Shown piece by piece: positions 32,905 through 40,339 of a stretch of DNA of 64,000 nucleotides. Source of the stretch: Bergeyella porcorum (GTDB lineage Bacteria > Bacteroidota > Bacteroidia > Flavobacteriales > Weeksellaceae); the NCBI RefSeq assembly GCF_042427575.1, contig NZ_JBHMFD010000001.1:248001-312000 (forward strand), read 5' to 3'. The notes under the pieces are model-generated. The model had not been told where the DNA came from. It made no database searches and saw only the letters and a list, made by a program, of their open reading frames with translations. Position 1 is the first letter of the stretch; each line of letters begins with the position of its first letter. The translations under genes were made by a program, and so were the position numbers.

Positions 32905-34191
32905 TTAAAACAATTCTTTTCTGATGATGTTCTGGCTTCTTTCTGGCCCTACGGATACCAAATACACATTGATACCTAAATAATTTTCTATAAATTCTAT
33001 ATACTTTTTAGCATTAACGGGCAATTCATCATAAGAGCGAACTTTGGTAATATCCTCGTCCCACCCTTCTAATTCTTCGTAGATAGGCTCATAGTTGTAT
33101 AGCTTAGTGGTAGATGAAGTGAAGTAATCAATGATTTTCCCGTCCTCAGTCTTGTATTGGGTTACGATTTTCAGAGGTTTAATCCCTGTAAGAACATCCA
33201 GTTTGGTCACCACCAGATTATTAATTCCGTTAATCATACAAGCGTGTTTTAGAGACACCAAATCTAGCCAACCCGTACGGCGTGGACGCCCTGTAGTAGC
33301 ACCGAACTCGTGCCCTACTTTACGGATATGCTCGCCCAGGTCATCATTAAGCTCCGATGGAAAAGGTCCATTTCCTACCCTAGTAGTGTAAGCTTTGGAC
33401 ACGCCTATCAGGTTTTGTAATGCCGTAGGTGGCACCCCTGCCCCAGCACAAACACCTCCCGTAGATGGCGATGATGATGTAACGAACGGATAAGTTCCAA
33501 AATCGATATCCAGCATCAAGGCTTGGGCTCCTTCAAAAAGAACATTTTTACCGTTTTTAATAGCGTCATTCAACTCTATTTCTGTATCTACAATGCGGTC
33601 TTTCAGTCTTTCGCCGATGGCTAAAAACTCTTGGTAAATTTCCTCCACATCCATTGCAGGTTTTTCAAAATACTTTTCAAACAAAGCATTTTTTACCCTT
33701 AGGTTTTTCTCAATTTTTTCTCTTAAAATTTCAGGATTGAGCAAATCTACCATTCGGATTCCCACTCTTGCAATTTTATCTTCGTAGCAAGGCCCTATTC
33801 CTTTCTTGGTAGTTCCTATTTCGGTACCTCCTTTTTCTTCCTCGCGGTAGGTATCCAACATAATGTGGTATGGCATAATCACATGAGCTCTTCGGGAGAT
33901 AAACACATGATCGGTTTTCATACCTTTGCTTTCTATTTGCTCTATTTCTCGGATGAAAGATTTAGGATTTACCACCACTCCATTGGCAATAATGCATTTT
34001 CCTTTACACTGCAAAACGCCAGATGGCAATAGATGTAGTACAAATTTTTCATCTCCCACATACACCGTATGCCCTGCATTGTCTCCACCTTGAAACCGAA
34101 CCACATAATCTGATTTTGCAGAGAGAACATCGGTAATTTTACCTTTTCCTTCGTCTCCATATTGAAGACCTACAACTACATAAGTTGACAT
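32905..34191 (-). CDS. purA: Adenylosuccinate synthetase
   Basis: 428 residues, the standard length. GTP/IMP site motifs are complete: GLQYGDEGKGKITDVLSAKS, FQGGDNAGHTVYVG, GTTKKGIGPCYEDK, EGAQALMLDIDFGTYPFVTSS and the C-terminal TKLDVLTG and VGPERSQNI. It makes adenylosuccinate from IMP, aspartate and GTP in AMP synthesis. It is monocistronic between its own -7 box and terminator and is followed across the divide by hpt. Confidence 0.98.
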   Translation of the reverse strand: MSTYVVVGLQYGDEGKGKITDVLSAKSDYVVRFQGGDNAGHTVYVGDEKFVLHLLPSGVLQCKGKCIIANGVVVNPKSFIREIEQIESKGMKTDHVFISRRAHVIMPYHIMLDTYREEEKGGTEIGTTKKGIGPCYEDKIARVGIRMVDLLNPEILREKIEKNLRVKNALFEKYFEKPAMDVEEIYQEFLAIGERLKDRIVDTEIELNDAIKNGKNVLFEGAQALMLDIDFGTYPFVTSSSPSTGGVCAGAGVPPTALQNLIGVSKAYTTRVGNGPFPSELNDDLGEHIRKVGHEFGATTGRPRRTGWLDLVSLKHACMINGINNLVVTKLDVLTGIKPLKIVTQYKTEDGKIIDYFTSSTTKLYNYEPIYEELEGWDEDITKVRSYDELPVNAKKYIEFIENYLGINVYLVSVGPERSQNIIRKELF

Positions 34192-34218
34192 AATTTTTAC
34201 TTTTTTTAAAGATTTTTA

Positions 34219-34226
34219 CAAAAATA
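34219..34226 (-). promoter_or_regulatory. Bacteroidota -7 box for purA
   Basis: TATTTTTG on the minus strand, 27 nt before the purA ATG. Confidence 0.5.
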
Positions 34227-34430
34227 GTCCTTATCCGAAAGATGTACAAATTTGATGAAAAGAAATTTTGCATCTCAAGTTTTTCACCATTATATTTCTG
34301 CTGATGCACTGCAAAATATTTTTCTTTCCTCAATTCATCTTTTCACTCAACTCTTTTTCTTGCAAAAGAATTTTATGCTTAGTTTTATTAATTTCCCTCT
34401 CAAAACTTCCGCTATTTCCTAAAAAATAAC

Positions 34431-34438
34431 TAATTTTG
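34431..34438 (+). promoter_or_regulatory. Bacteroidota -7 box for hpt
   Basis: TAATTTTG, 15 nt before the chosen ATG; the TTG inside it is not a start codon. Confidence 0.5.
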
Positions 34439-34453
34439 TTTTTTGGAAATTAT

Positions 34454-35011
34454 ATGGATACAATTAAAATTCACGACAAAGAGTTTGTTCCTTATCTCAA
34501 AAACGAGGAAATTCAAGAAGTAGTAAAAGCATTGGCACTGAAAGTCTATGAAGATTATAAAGATGAGACACCTGTTTTCATCGGGGTGCTGAATGGTGTT
34601 TTTATGTTTTTTGCCGATTTTCTAAAATATTATCCTGGCAATTGTGAAGTGGCATTTTTGCAAGTAAGCTCCTACCACGGCGGGCTGCAATCTACGGGAG
34701 TAGTCTATACCAAAATGGATTTAACCAAAGATGTAGAAGGCAGACATATCATCTTGATGGAGGATATTGTGGATACTGGAAATACTTTGGAAAGTCTTTT
34801 CGAATATTTTAAAAATACCCAAAGACCTAAATCTCTGAAAGTTGCCTCTGCATTTTTGAAACCAGAGGTGTTCAATAAAAACTTTATCGTAGATTATGTT
34901 GCTAAAGAAATCCCTAATAAATTTGTACTAGGCTATGGCTTAGATTATGATGAATTGGGAAGAAATTTGCCAGATTTATACCAATTGGCAGAAGGAAGAA
35001 TTAACCATTAA
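34454..35011 (+). CDS. hpt: Hypoxanthine phosphoribosyltransferase
   Basis: 185 residues from MDTIKIHDKEFVPYLKNEEI. The PRPP-binding motif is IILMEDIVDTGNTLESLFEY and the purine-contact region near the C-terminus is DYVAKEIPNKFVLGYGLDYD, as in HPRTs. It salvages hypoxanthine (and probably guanine) to IMP/GMP. The alternative start at 34436 lies in the promoter box. It heads a run with adk (124 nt gap) and obgE further on. Confidence 0.95.
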   Translation: MDTIKIHDKEFVPYLKNEEIQEVVKALALKVYEDYKDETPVFIGVLNGVFMFFADFLKYYPGNCEVAFLQVSSYHGGLQSTGVVYTKMDLTKDVEGRHIILMEDIVDTGNTLESLFEYFKNTQRPKSLKVASAFLKPEVFNKNFIVDYVAKEIPNKFVLGYGLDYDELGRNLPDLYQLAEGRINH

Positions 35012-35135
35012 TTCAGGCTTTTTGCCTATTGCATATCAGAATAAAAATGATGCTAAGGAAACATTAATAAACTAAGACAGTGAATAATCAGCGATTTGCC
35101 AAGAGCGAACCGCTATAAGCATAACAAATCAAAAA

Positions 35136-35714
35136 ATGATAAACATCGTATTATTTGGTCCTCCGGGAAGTGGAAAGGGGACACAAGCACAGAATTTGAT
35201 TGAAAAGTTTAATCTGAAACAAATTTCCACAGGGGATTTATTTCGTTTTAATATTAAAAATGAAACGGCACTCGGAACATTGGCTAAATCCTTTATAGAT
35301 AAAGGACAGCTTGTTCCAGACCAAGTAACCATTGATATGCTTACAGACGAACTGAGAAAGCCTACCGATGCCAAAGGTTTTATCTTTGATGGGTTCCCAA
35401 GAACAGCTTTTCAAACCGAAGCTCTAGAAGGTATCGTAAAGGAGGTTTTGAATGATGAAATAGATGTATGCCTATCTCTAGTGGTAGAAGATGAGGTTTT
35501 GGTAGAGAGACTTCTGAAGCGTGGTGAAACCAGCGGTAGAACTGATGATGCTAATGAAAGCATCATCCGAAACAGAATTAAAGAATACTATGCCAAAACT
35601 GCTGAAGTAGCCGAACTTTATAAGCAACAAGGCAAGTATGTAGAGATTAACGGTGTAGGGGAAATCTCTGAAATTTCTGAAAAACTCTATGCTGAGATAG
35701 AGAAAGTGAAATAG
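35136..35714 (+). CDS. adk: Adenylate kinase
   Basis: 192 residues. P-loop GPPGSGKGTQAQNLIEKF, NMP-binding ISTGDLFRFNI, FDGFPRTAFQTEAL, and the short LID form (KRGETSGRTDDANESIIRNR) lacking the zinc/lid insertion, as in short-form bacterial kinases. It interconverts ATP, ADP and AMP. A perfect terminator follows. Confidence 0.97.
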   Translation: MINIVLFGPPGSGKGTQAQNLIEKFNLKQISTGDLFRFNIKNETALGTLAKSFIDKGQLVPDQVTIDMLTDELRKPTDAKGFIFDGFPRTAFQTEALEGIVKEVLNDEIDVCLSLVVEDEVLVERLLKRGETSGRTDDANESIIRNRIKEYYAKTAEVAELYKQQGKYVEINGVGEISEISEKLYAEIEKVK

Positions 35715-35752
35715 TTTAATCACTTAATTTTAACTTACAACCTTGAGAATAG

Positions 35753-35782
35753 GTGGGAAGAATATTCTTCCCACTTTTGTTT
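35753..35782 (+). terminator. Terminator of adk
   Basis: A perfect 22-bp palindrome, GTGGGAAGAAT with ATTCTTCCCAC (35753-35774), followed by TTTTGTTT. Confidence 0.85.
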
Positions 35783-35811
35783 GTATAGACAGATGTACAG
35801 AAAAATCAATA

Positions 35812-35844
35812 AAGAAGCCAATTTTCAATGAAAACTGGCTTCTT
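35812..35844 (-). terminator. Terminator of the small secreted protein gene
   Basis: AAGAAGCCA/TGGCTTCTT extended by GTTTTC/GAAAAT pairing (one G-U on the minus strand), followed on that strand by TTTATTGATTTTTC. Confidence 0.65.
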
Positions 35845-35858
35845 TATTTTTATTTCTT

Positions 35859-36065
35859 TTAACAATTGCAATACGATCTATCAACATAAACTTTTTCCCC
35901 TTTAGAGATATAATAACATCCACCTTTTTTCCCTCTATATAACTTTTTTCCTTTATACTTACAACCTGTTTCAGATTGTTCTATTTTCTCATTAAAATCC
36001 ACATAAGTAGCTGCAGAGCTTCCTATTGACATTAACAACACAAGTAAAATAGCAATTTTTCCCAT
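35859..36065 (-). CDS. Small secreted cysteine-containing protein, PBCV basic-adaptor-like motif
   Basis: 68 residues with a signal peptide (MGKIAILLVLLMSIGSSAA). The mature ~49-residue part reads CKYKGKKLYRGKKGGCYYIS then KGEKVYVDRSYCNC. The order K-L-Y-x-G-x-x-G-G-x-Y-Y-I-x-x-x-G-x-K-V-Y resembles the PBCV-specific basic adaptor domain, here exported and with four Cys (at about 34, 49, 66, 68) that could form two disulfides. The mature part is strongly basic. Function unknown. No obvious -7 box was found; a terminator follows. Confidence 0.7.
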   Translation of the reverse strand: MGKIAILLVLLMSIGSSAATYVDFNEKIEQSETGCKYKGKKLYRGKKGGCYYISKGEKVYVDRSYCNC

Positions 36066-36256
36066 AACAAAAAATTTTATTCTTTACTGAGATTCAAAGT
36101 AAAAATTAAAAACTATTTTCAAACAATTAAAGAAAAAAGAGGAATCTCATGTCCATATTCTTACAATCTTAATAAAATACTAACAACTCTTTCTCTTTTT
36201 AAATTCAAAACACCTTGCAAAAATATTAATTTCTTTTTATTCTATCTATATTTTTC

Positions 36257-36264
36257 TATCTTTG
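36257..36264 (+). promoter_or_regulatory. Bacteroidota -7 box for obgE
   Basis: TATCTTTG, 56 nt before the obgE ATG. Confidence 0.45.
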
Positions 36265-36320
36265 CCCATCAATACAAGAGTTTTCAAGTTATTCTAAACT
36301 CTCAAATACTTTAATTAAAG

Positions 36321-37307
36321 ATGTCAAATTTTGTAGATTATGTAAAAATCCATTGCAAGTCTGGGCACGGTGGTGCTGGCTCTGCCCATCTAAGAAGGGA
36401 AAAATATATCCCTAAAGGAGGTCCTGATGGTGGTGATGGTGGACGCGGCGGGCATATCATTATGAAAGGTAACGCCCACGAGTGGACACTGCTCCCCTTA
36501 CGATATACCAGACATATAAAAGCCGAACGCGGTGAAAATGGAGGAAAAAGCCAATTGACAGGGGCTGATGGTGAAGATGTTTACATAGAAGTGCCCATTG
36601 GAACTATTGCTAAAAATGAAGATGGGGAAATCTTGGGAGAAATCTTAGAACACGGACAAGAGATTATCCTGATGAAAGGCGGTAAAGGTGGATTGGGCAA
36701 TGAGCATTTTAAATCTGCTACCAACCAAACCCCTCGCTATGCCCAGCCTGGACTACCTGGTGAAGAGGGTTATATCATCTTTGAGCTTAAAGTCTTGGCA
36801 GATGTTGGTTTAGTAGGCTTTCCTAATGCTGGGAAATCTACCCTACTCTCTTCCATATCTGCTGCCAAACCTAAGATTGCAGATTATGCCTTTACAACAC
36901 TTACGCCCAATCTGGGGATTGTGAATTATAGAAATTATAAATCTTTTGTAATGGCAGATATCCCAGGTATTATAGAAGGAGCTGCTGAAGGAAAAGGCTT
37001 AGGACATCGTTTCTTGAGACATATCGAGAGAAACTCCATCTTATTGTTCCTTATCCCTGCCGATTCTGACAATCATTTTCAAGAATTTAAAATACTAGAG
37101 AATGAATTGAAGGAATACAATCCAGAGCTTTTGGATAAAGATTTTATATTGTCTATTTCAAAATCTGATTTACTGGATGATGAGCTGAAACAAGAAATTT
37201 TAAAAGAATTTCCCGAAAACAGAAAGCCATTATTCTTTTCAGGAGTTACAGGCGAAGGGCTCATCGAACTGAAAGATGAAATTTGGAAAAAACTTCACGG
37301 ACAGTAA
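36321..37307 (+). CDS. obgE: Obg-family GTPase
   Basis: 328 residues. The glycine-rich Obg fold is at the N-terminus (HCKSGHGGAGSAHLRREKYI, GGPDGGDGGRGGHI), then the G domain: G1 GFPNAGKSTLLS, G3 DIPGIIEGAAEGKGLGHRFL, G4 SKSD, G5 SGVTGEGL. The C-terminal Obg domain is absent, as usual for this phylum. The protein acts in 50S subunit assembly and stringent response. Confidence 0.96.
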   Translation: MSNFVDYVKIHCKSGHGGAGSAHLRREKYIPKGGPDGGDGGRGGHIIMKGNAHEWTLLPLRYTRHIKAERGENGGKSQLTGADGEDVYIEVPIGTIAKNEDGEILGEILEHGQEIILMKGGKGGLGNEHFKSATNQTPRYAQPGLPGEEGYIIFELKVLADVGLVGFPNAGKSTLLSSISAAKPKIADYAFTTLTPNLGIVNYRNYKSFVMADIPGIIEGAAEGKGLGHRFLRHIERNSILLFLIPADSDNHFQEFKILENELKEYNPELLDKDFILSISKSDLLDDELKQEILKEFPENRKPLFFSGVTGEGLIELKDEIWKKLHGQ

Positions 37308-37329
37308 CTGAACAATAAGTTTATAAAAA

Positions 37330-37366
37330 AAATCCCTTTCAAAGTCTTAGACTCTAAAAGGGATTT
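37330..37366. terminator. Bidirectional terminator between obgE and the 37.4-kb gene
   Basis: AAATCCCTTT (37330-37339) pairs with AAAGGGATTT (37357-37366), with A/T runs on both sides and a small inner AGTC/GACT hairpin. Confidence 0.75.
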
Positions 37367-37371
37367 TTATA

Positions 37372-37980
37372 TTATCTAAAAAACGATATTCCAGCTCTGA
37401 ATTGTTCTCTTCCTGTGGAACCTTCGGCAAAGATACCAACATTCTTAAGAATATTATACCTAATACCTAATGATGGACGAATAAGGTCATTCATCTTTTT
37501 AGGTATGCTTTCTGGTATTTCTCCACTAAGAGGGAAATCCACATATAACACTGCATTACCATAAACTTCAAATTTTTCACCAAAACTTTTGTGTAAACTA
37601 ATACCTGCACTACCTCCTATATAGTTAGTTTTGATATCTTCTTTATCTCCTCCTATCCAAAAACTATCTATATTAGGAGTATAGACAGCTTGAGTATAAT
37701 GTATCCCCCCTATATATCCCAAGACAAATCCCTTTCCTAAATTGAAAGCTCCTCTTTCTAGATTTATAGAGAAAAAAGGAAGAGCGGATTTCAAATTATA
37801 ACTAGAATAATATGGAATTTGATTTGCTTGTGGAGCTTGCCCTACTCCCAGTTTTACTATTGTACTTCGTGAAGTAAATAAATACTCCGCATCACCTTCT
37901 TCATAATTATCATAATCCAACTGAGCTTTAGCAGATATTCCCATTGTAACAATGGATAACAAAATAAAAATTTTTCTCAT
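37372..37980 (-). CDS. Hypothetical exported beta-rich protein (outer-membrane barrel-like)
   Basis: 202 residues with a signal peptide (MRKIFILLSIVTMGISAKAQ). Alternating aromatic/polar strands, e.g. FSINLERGAFNLGKGFVLGY and VGIFAEGSTGREQFRAGISF, and a final aromatic residue (F) suggest an 8-stranded outer-membrane barrel. No known family is recognised. It lies downstream of another exported hypothetical by 35 nt, so the two may be one leftward pair. Confidence 0.6.
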   Translation of the reverse strand: MRKIFILLSIVTMGISAKAQLDYDNYEEGDAEYLFTSRSTIVKLGVGQAPQANQIPYYSSYNLKSALPFFSINLERGAFNLGKGFVLGYIGGIHYTQAVYTPNIDSFWIGGDKEDIKTNYIGGSAGISLHKSFGEKFEVYGNAVLYVDFPLSGEIPESIPKKMNDLIRPSLGIRYNILKNVGIFAEGSTGREQFRAGISFFR

Positions 37981-38015
37981 AATTCTAAACTATTTTAAAT
38001 GATTGTATCTAATTT

Positions 38016-38705
38016 TTAAAACACCTCTCTTTTTTTACTATTCTTATTGTTTTTACTCATCTCAGTTTCATACTCGTAGACAATATACTTCCAGTCTTTT
38101 GGAGCGAGTTGCCCGTTGTTAATTTCTTTTTGCAGCTTAGGAGCATCAGAAAAATATTGCGCAGTTCGTTCTAAGAATTTTATTCTTTGTTTTGCAGGTA
38201 TTTCTCCATCTAAATTAATATCCTGAGACCACCATATAGTAGCACTAGTTTCACTAGGTCTTTTTACATAAAGATAATGCATTGGATATACACCAGAATT
38301 TTCATAATAATAAACTGAAGCCTCATCACGCTTGAGTCCCTTGGCATAAAATCCATAAAAAACAGAAATATTATTGCCTTGATGTAATTTTGTAAGCCAT
38401 CTCTTTACATTTTTTTTCGCATTAATATGCACATTGATAGGCATTACATAGACACTATCACTTTTTCCTGCTGGTGGATAAATAGCAATATATTTTACAT
38501 CTTCTAAAGAGATTTTTTTTCTTTTGCTTTTCAGTGTTTCTGTTGTTATTAAACTTTCATCCTCCTGAAGAATTTGTTGACGTAGAAAAAGGTGCTTTGT
38601 TTCCCCATTTTGGAAATGTATAGCAGCCTTCGTTTGAGATTGTACCAAAATATTCATCAAAATACAAATGATGACAATACTTCCTTTCACTATTTTTTTA
38701 CACAT
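38016..38705 (-). CDS. Hypothetical exported protein
   Basis: 229 residues. The signal peptide is GSIVIICILMNILVQSQT. The mature part has mixed alpha/beta composition (KISLEDVKYIAIYPPAG, NNISVFYGFYAKGLKRD) with a basic tail (MSKNNKNSKKREVF). No family was recognised. It precedes the barrel-like hypothetical. A -7 box at 38731-38738 marks its promoter. Confidence 0.65.
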   Translation of the reverse strand: MCKKIVKGSIVIICILMNILVQSQTKAAIHFQNGETKHLFLRQQILQEDESLITTETLKSKRKKISLEDVKYIAIYPPAGKSDSVYVMPINVHINAKKNVKRWLTKLHQGNNISVFYGFYAKGLKRDEASVYYYENSGVYPMHYLYVKRPSETSATIWWSQDINLDGEIPAKQRIKFLERTAQYFSDAPKLQKEINNGQLAPKDWKYIVYEYETEMSKNNKNSKKREVF

Positions 38706-38730
38706 AATAATATTGATTTATATAATATCG

Positions 38731-38738
38731 CAAATATA
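38731..38738 (-). promoter_or_regulatory. Bacteroidota -7 box for the 38-kb hypothetical pair
   Basis: TATATTTG on the minus strand, 25 nt before the start codon. Confidence 0.45.
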
Positions 38739-38794
38739 TGATAATTAATAATTATATAAATGAAACATTAAAAAACTTTTTTCAATAAGATAAG

Positions 38795-39268
38795 TTAATC
38801 ATTATGATAAGGCTTTCCTTGCAAGATTTGGTCGGCTCTATAGAGTTGTTCTATAATGAATAGACGCACCATCTGATGGGTAAAGGTCATTTTAGAGAGA
38901 GCCATTTTTTCATTTGCCCGCTGGTATATTTCTTCTGAAAATCCGTAGGCACCGCCAATAAGGAGGTTCACTTTTTTCACAGAAATATTCATCCAATGGT
39001 CTATTTTGGTAGAAAACTCTCTACTTGTAAACTGCTTACCTTTTTCATCAAGCAGCAAAACCCAATCATTGGCTTCAAAATGCTGTTGGAATAGCTTGGC
39101 TTCTTCTTTTTTGAGTTGTTCAGCGGTTAAATTTTTAGCATTTCTCACATCAGGAATTTCTATAATTTCAAAATTCCAATGTTTTGGCAAGCGAGCGATA
39201 TAATATTCAATCAGATTTTTAATTTCTTTGCTATCTGTTTTTCCTATACAAAGTAAATTGATTCTCAT
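38795..39268 (-). CDS. rlmH: 23S rRNA (pseudouridine-1915-N3)-methyltransferase
   Basis: 157 residues of the SPOUT fold: MRINLLCIGKTDSKEIKNLI, LLLDEKGKQFTSREFS, the knot motif FLIGGAYGFSEEI-type (LLIGGAYGFSEEI), and the C-terminal MTFTHQMVRLFIIEQLYRA then GKPYHND. It methylates the pseudouridine at 1915 in helix 69 of assembled 70S ribosomes. Divergent from yihY; its -7 box faces that of yihY. Confidence 0.95.
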   Translation of the reverse strand: MRINLLCIGKTDSKEIKNLIEYYIARLPKHWNFEIIEIPDVRNAKNLTAEQLKKEEAKLFQQHFEANDWVLLLDEKGKQFTSREFSTKIDHWMNISVKKVNLLIGGAYGFSEEIYQRANEKMALSKMTFTHQMVRLFIIEQLYRADQILQGKPYHND

Positions 39269-39272
39269 TTCT

Positions 39273-39280
39273 TATCTTTG
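39273..39280 (+). promoter_or_regulatory. Bacteroidota -7 box for the yihY-like gene
   Basis: TATCTTTG, 19 nt before the chosen ATG; lies 6 nt from the opposing rlmH box. Confidence 0.5.
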
Positions 39281-39286
39281 TTGTTG

Positions 39287-39294
39287 CAAATATA
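39287..39294 (-). promoter_or_regulatory. Bacteroidota -7 box for rlmH
   Basis: TATATTTG on the minus strand, 18 nt before the rlmH start codon and inside the 5' leader of the yihY-like gene. Confidence 0.45.
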
Positions 39295-39299
39295 CTCCA

Positions 39300-40262
39300 A
39301 TGGCAGTAAAATTACCGAAATTTATCCTTAAAATTCAGAGAAGAATTTTTGAGTTTTTAGATGGGATTCACATCCCTTTCTTAGGGATTTCGCTTTACAA
39401 AATGTTTGAAATTTACATTGAAGGAATTTTCAAAGACAAGATTGGAAGGAAAGCAGCCGCCATTTCCTGGAACTTCGTGTTTTCATTATTTCCTTTCATT
39501 TTGTTTATCTTATCGGTATTGCCATTTTTGCCTCATTATGAAAAACTTCAATCTTATATTTTTGATGTACTGATACACAATGCTTTCCCTGGGAGAATAG
39601 AGAGTGATGTGATTTTCTATATCCAAGAACACATTATCCCCAATACTTCCAGCATTGGAAATATCACCATTATTTTAGCCTTAGTCTTCGCTACCAATGG
39701 TACTTTTGCCCTTATAGATGGCTTTAATGAGAATAGCGATGTAAAGCACAATGATGTGAAAGAATTCATCGTAGCATTTTTCATCACCATAGGATTCATT
39801 AGTGTTATTTTGCTTTCCATCTTTGGGATTTATTATTCGGAAGTGGTTTTAAAACTTTTTACTCCGAGCTATGATATTTCGTGGTTTGTAAAAAACCTTT
39901 CCAAGATTATTGGTTTTATTTCCTTTCCTTTATTTTATTTCATACTATTATCATTATTCTATTGGCTTGGCACTGTAAAACTCACCCGATTCCGACAGGC
40001 CATTCCAGGGGCTACATTTACCACAGTACTTTTTGTGATTACCACCTATTTCTTTGCCATCTATGCTAGAGATTTTGCGAGATATAATGTACTCTATGGC
40101 TCTATTGGAACAATGATTTTACTGATGGTCTGGGTGAATGTGAATGTTTATCTCTTATTATTCGGGAATGAGCTGAACCTCGCCATCCGAAGGGTACGCT
40201 TGGAAAAGCTATTGGCAGAGCAAAAAAGGAAAATGAATGAGGACAATGAATTATCTAATTAG
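39300..40262 (+). CDS. YihY/BrkB-family inner membrane protein
   Basis: 320 residues from MAVKLPKFILKIQRRIFEFL; the upstream frame overlaps rlmH and the promoter and is rejected. The family region RKAAAISWNFVFSLFPFILF and about six membrane helices match YihY (UPF0761), once called RNase BN in error. The last helix is followed by GNELNLAIRRVRLEKL and a charged tail. Function unknown. Confidence 0.88.
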   Translation: MAVKLPKFILKIQRRIFEFLDGIHIPFLGISLYKMFEIYIEGIFKDKIGRKAAAISWNFVFSLFPFILFILSVLPFLPHYEKLQSYIFDVLIHNAFPGRIESDVIFYIQEHIIPNTSSIGNITIILALVFATNGTFALIDGFNENSDVKHNDVKEFIVAFFITIGFISVILLSIFGIYYSEVVLKLFTPSYDISWFVKNLSKIIGFISFPLFYFILLSLFYWLGTVKLTRFRQAIPGATFTTVLFVITTYFFAIYARDFARYNVLYGSIGTMILLMVWVNVNVYLLLFGNELNLAIRRVRLEKLLAEQKRKMNEDNELSN

Positions 40263-40326
40263 TTTTTCTCTCACCTCTGCATTCTACACTCTTTGATAAT
40301 TATTTTTCTAATGCAAAATTTGAGAT

Positions 40327-40334
40327 TAACTTTG
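40327..40334 (+). promoter_or_regulatory. Bacteroidota -7 box for the yccS-like gene
   Basis: TAACTTTG, ending 5 nt before the GTG start; predicts a leaderless transcript. Confidence 0.5.
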
Positions 40335-40339
40335 CAACT

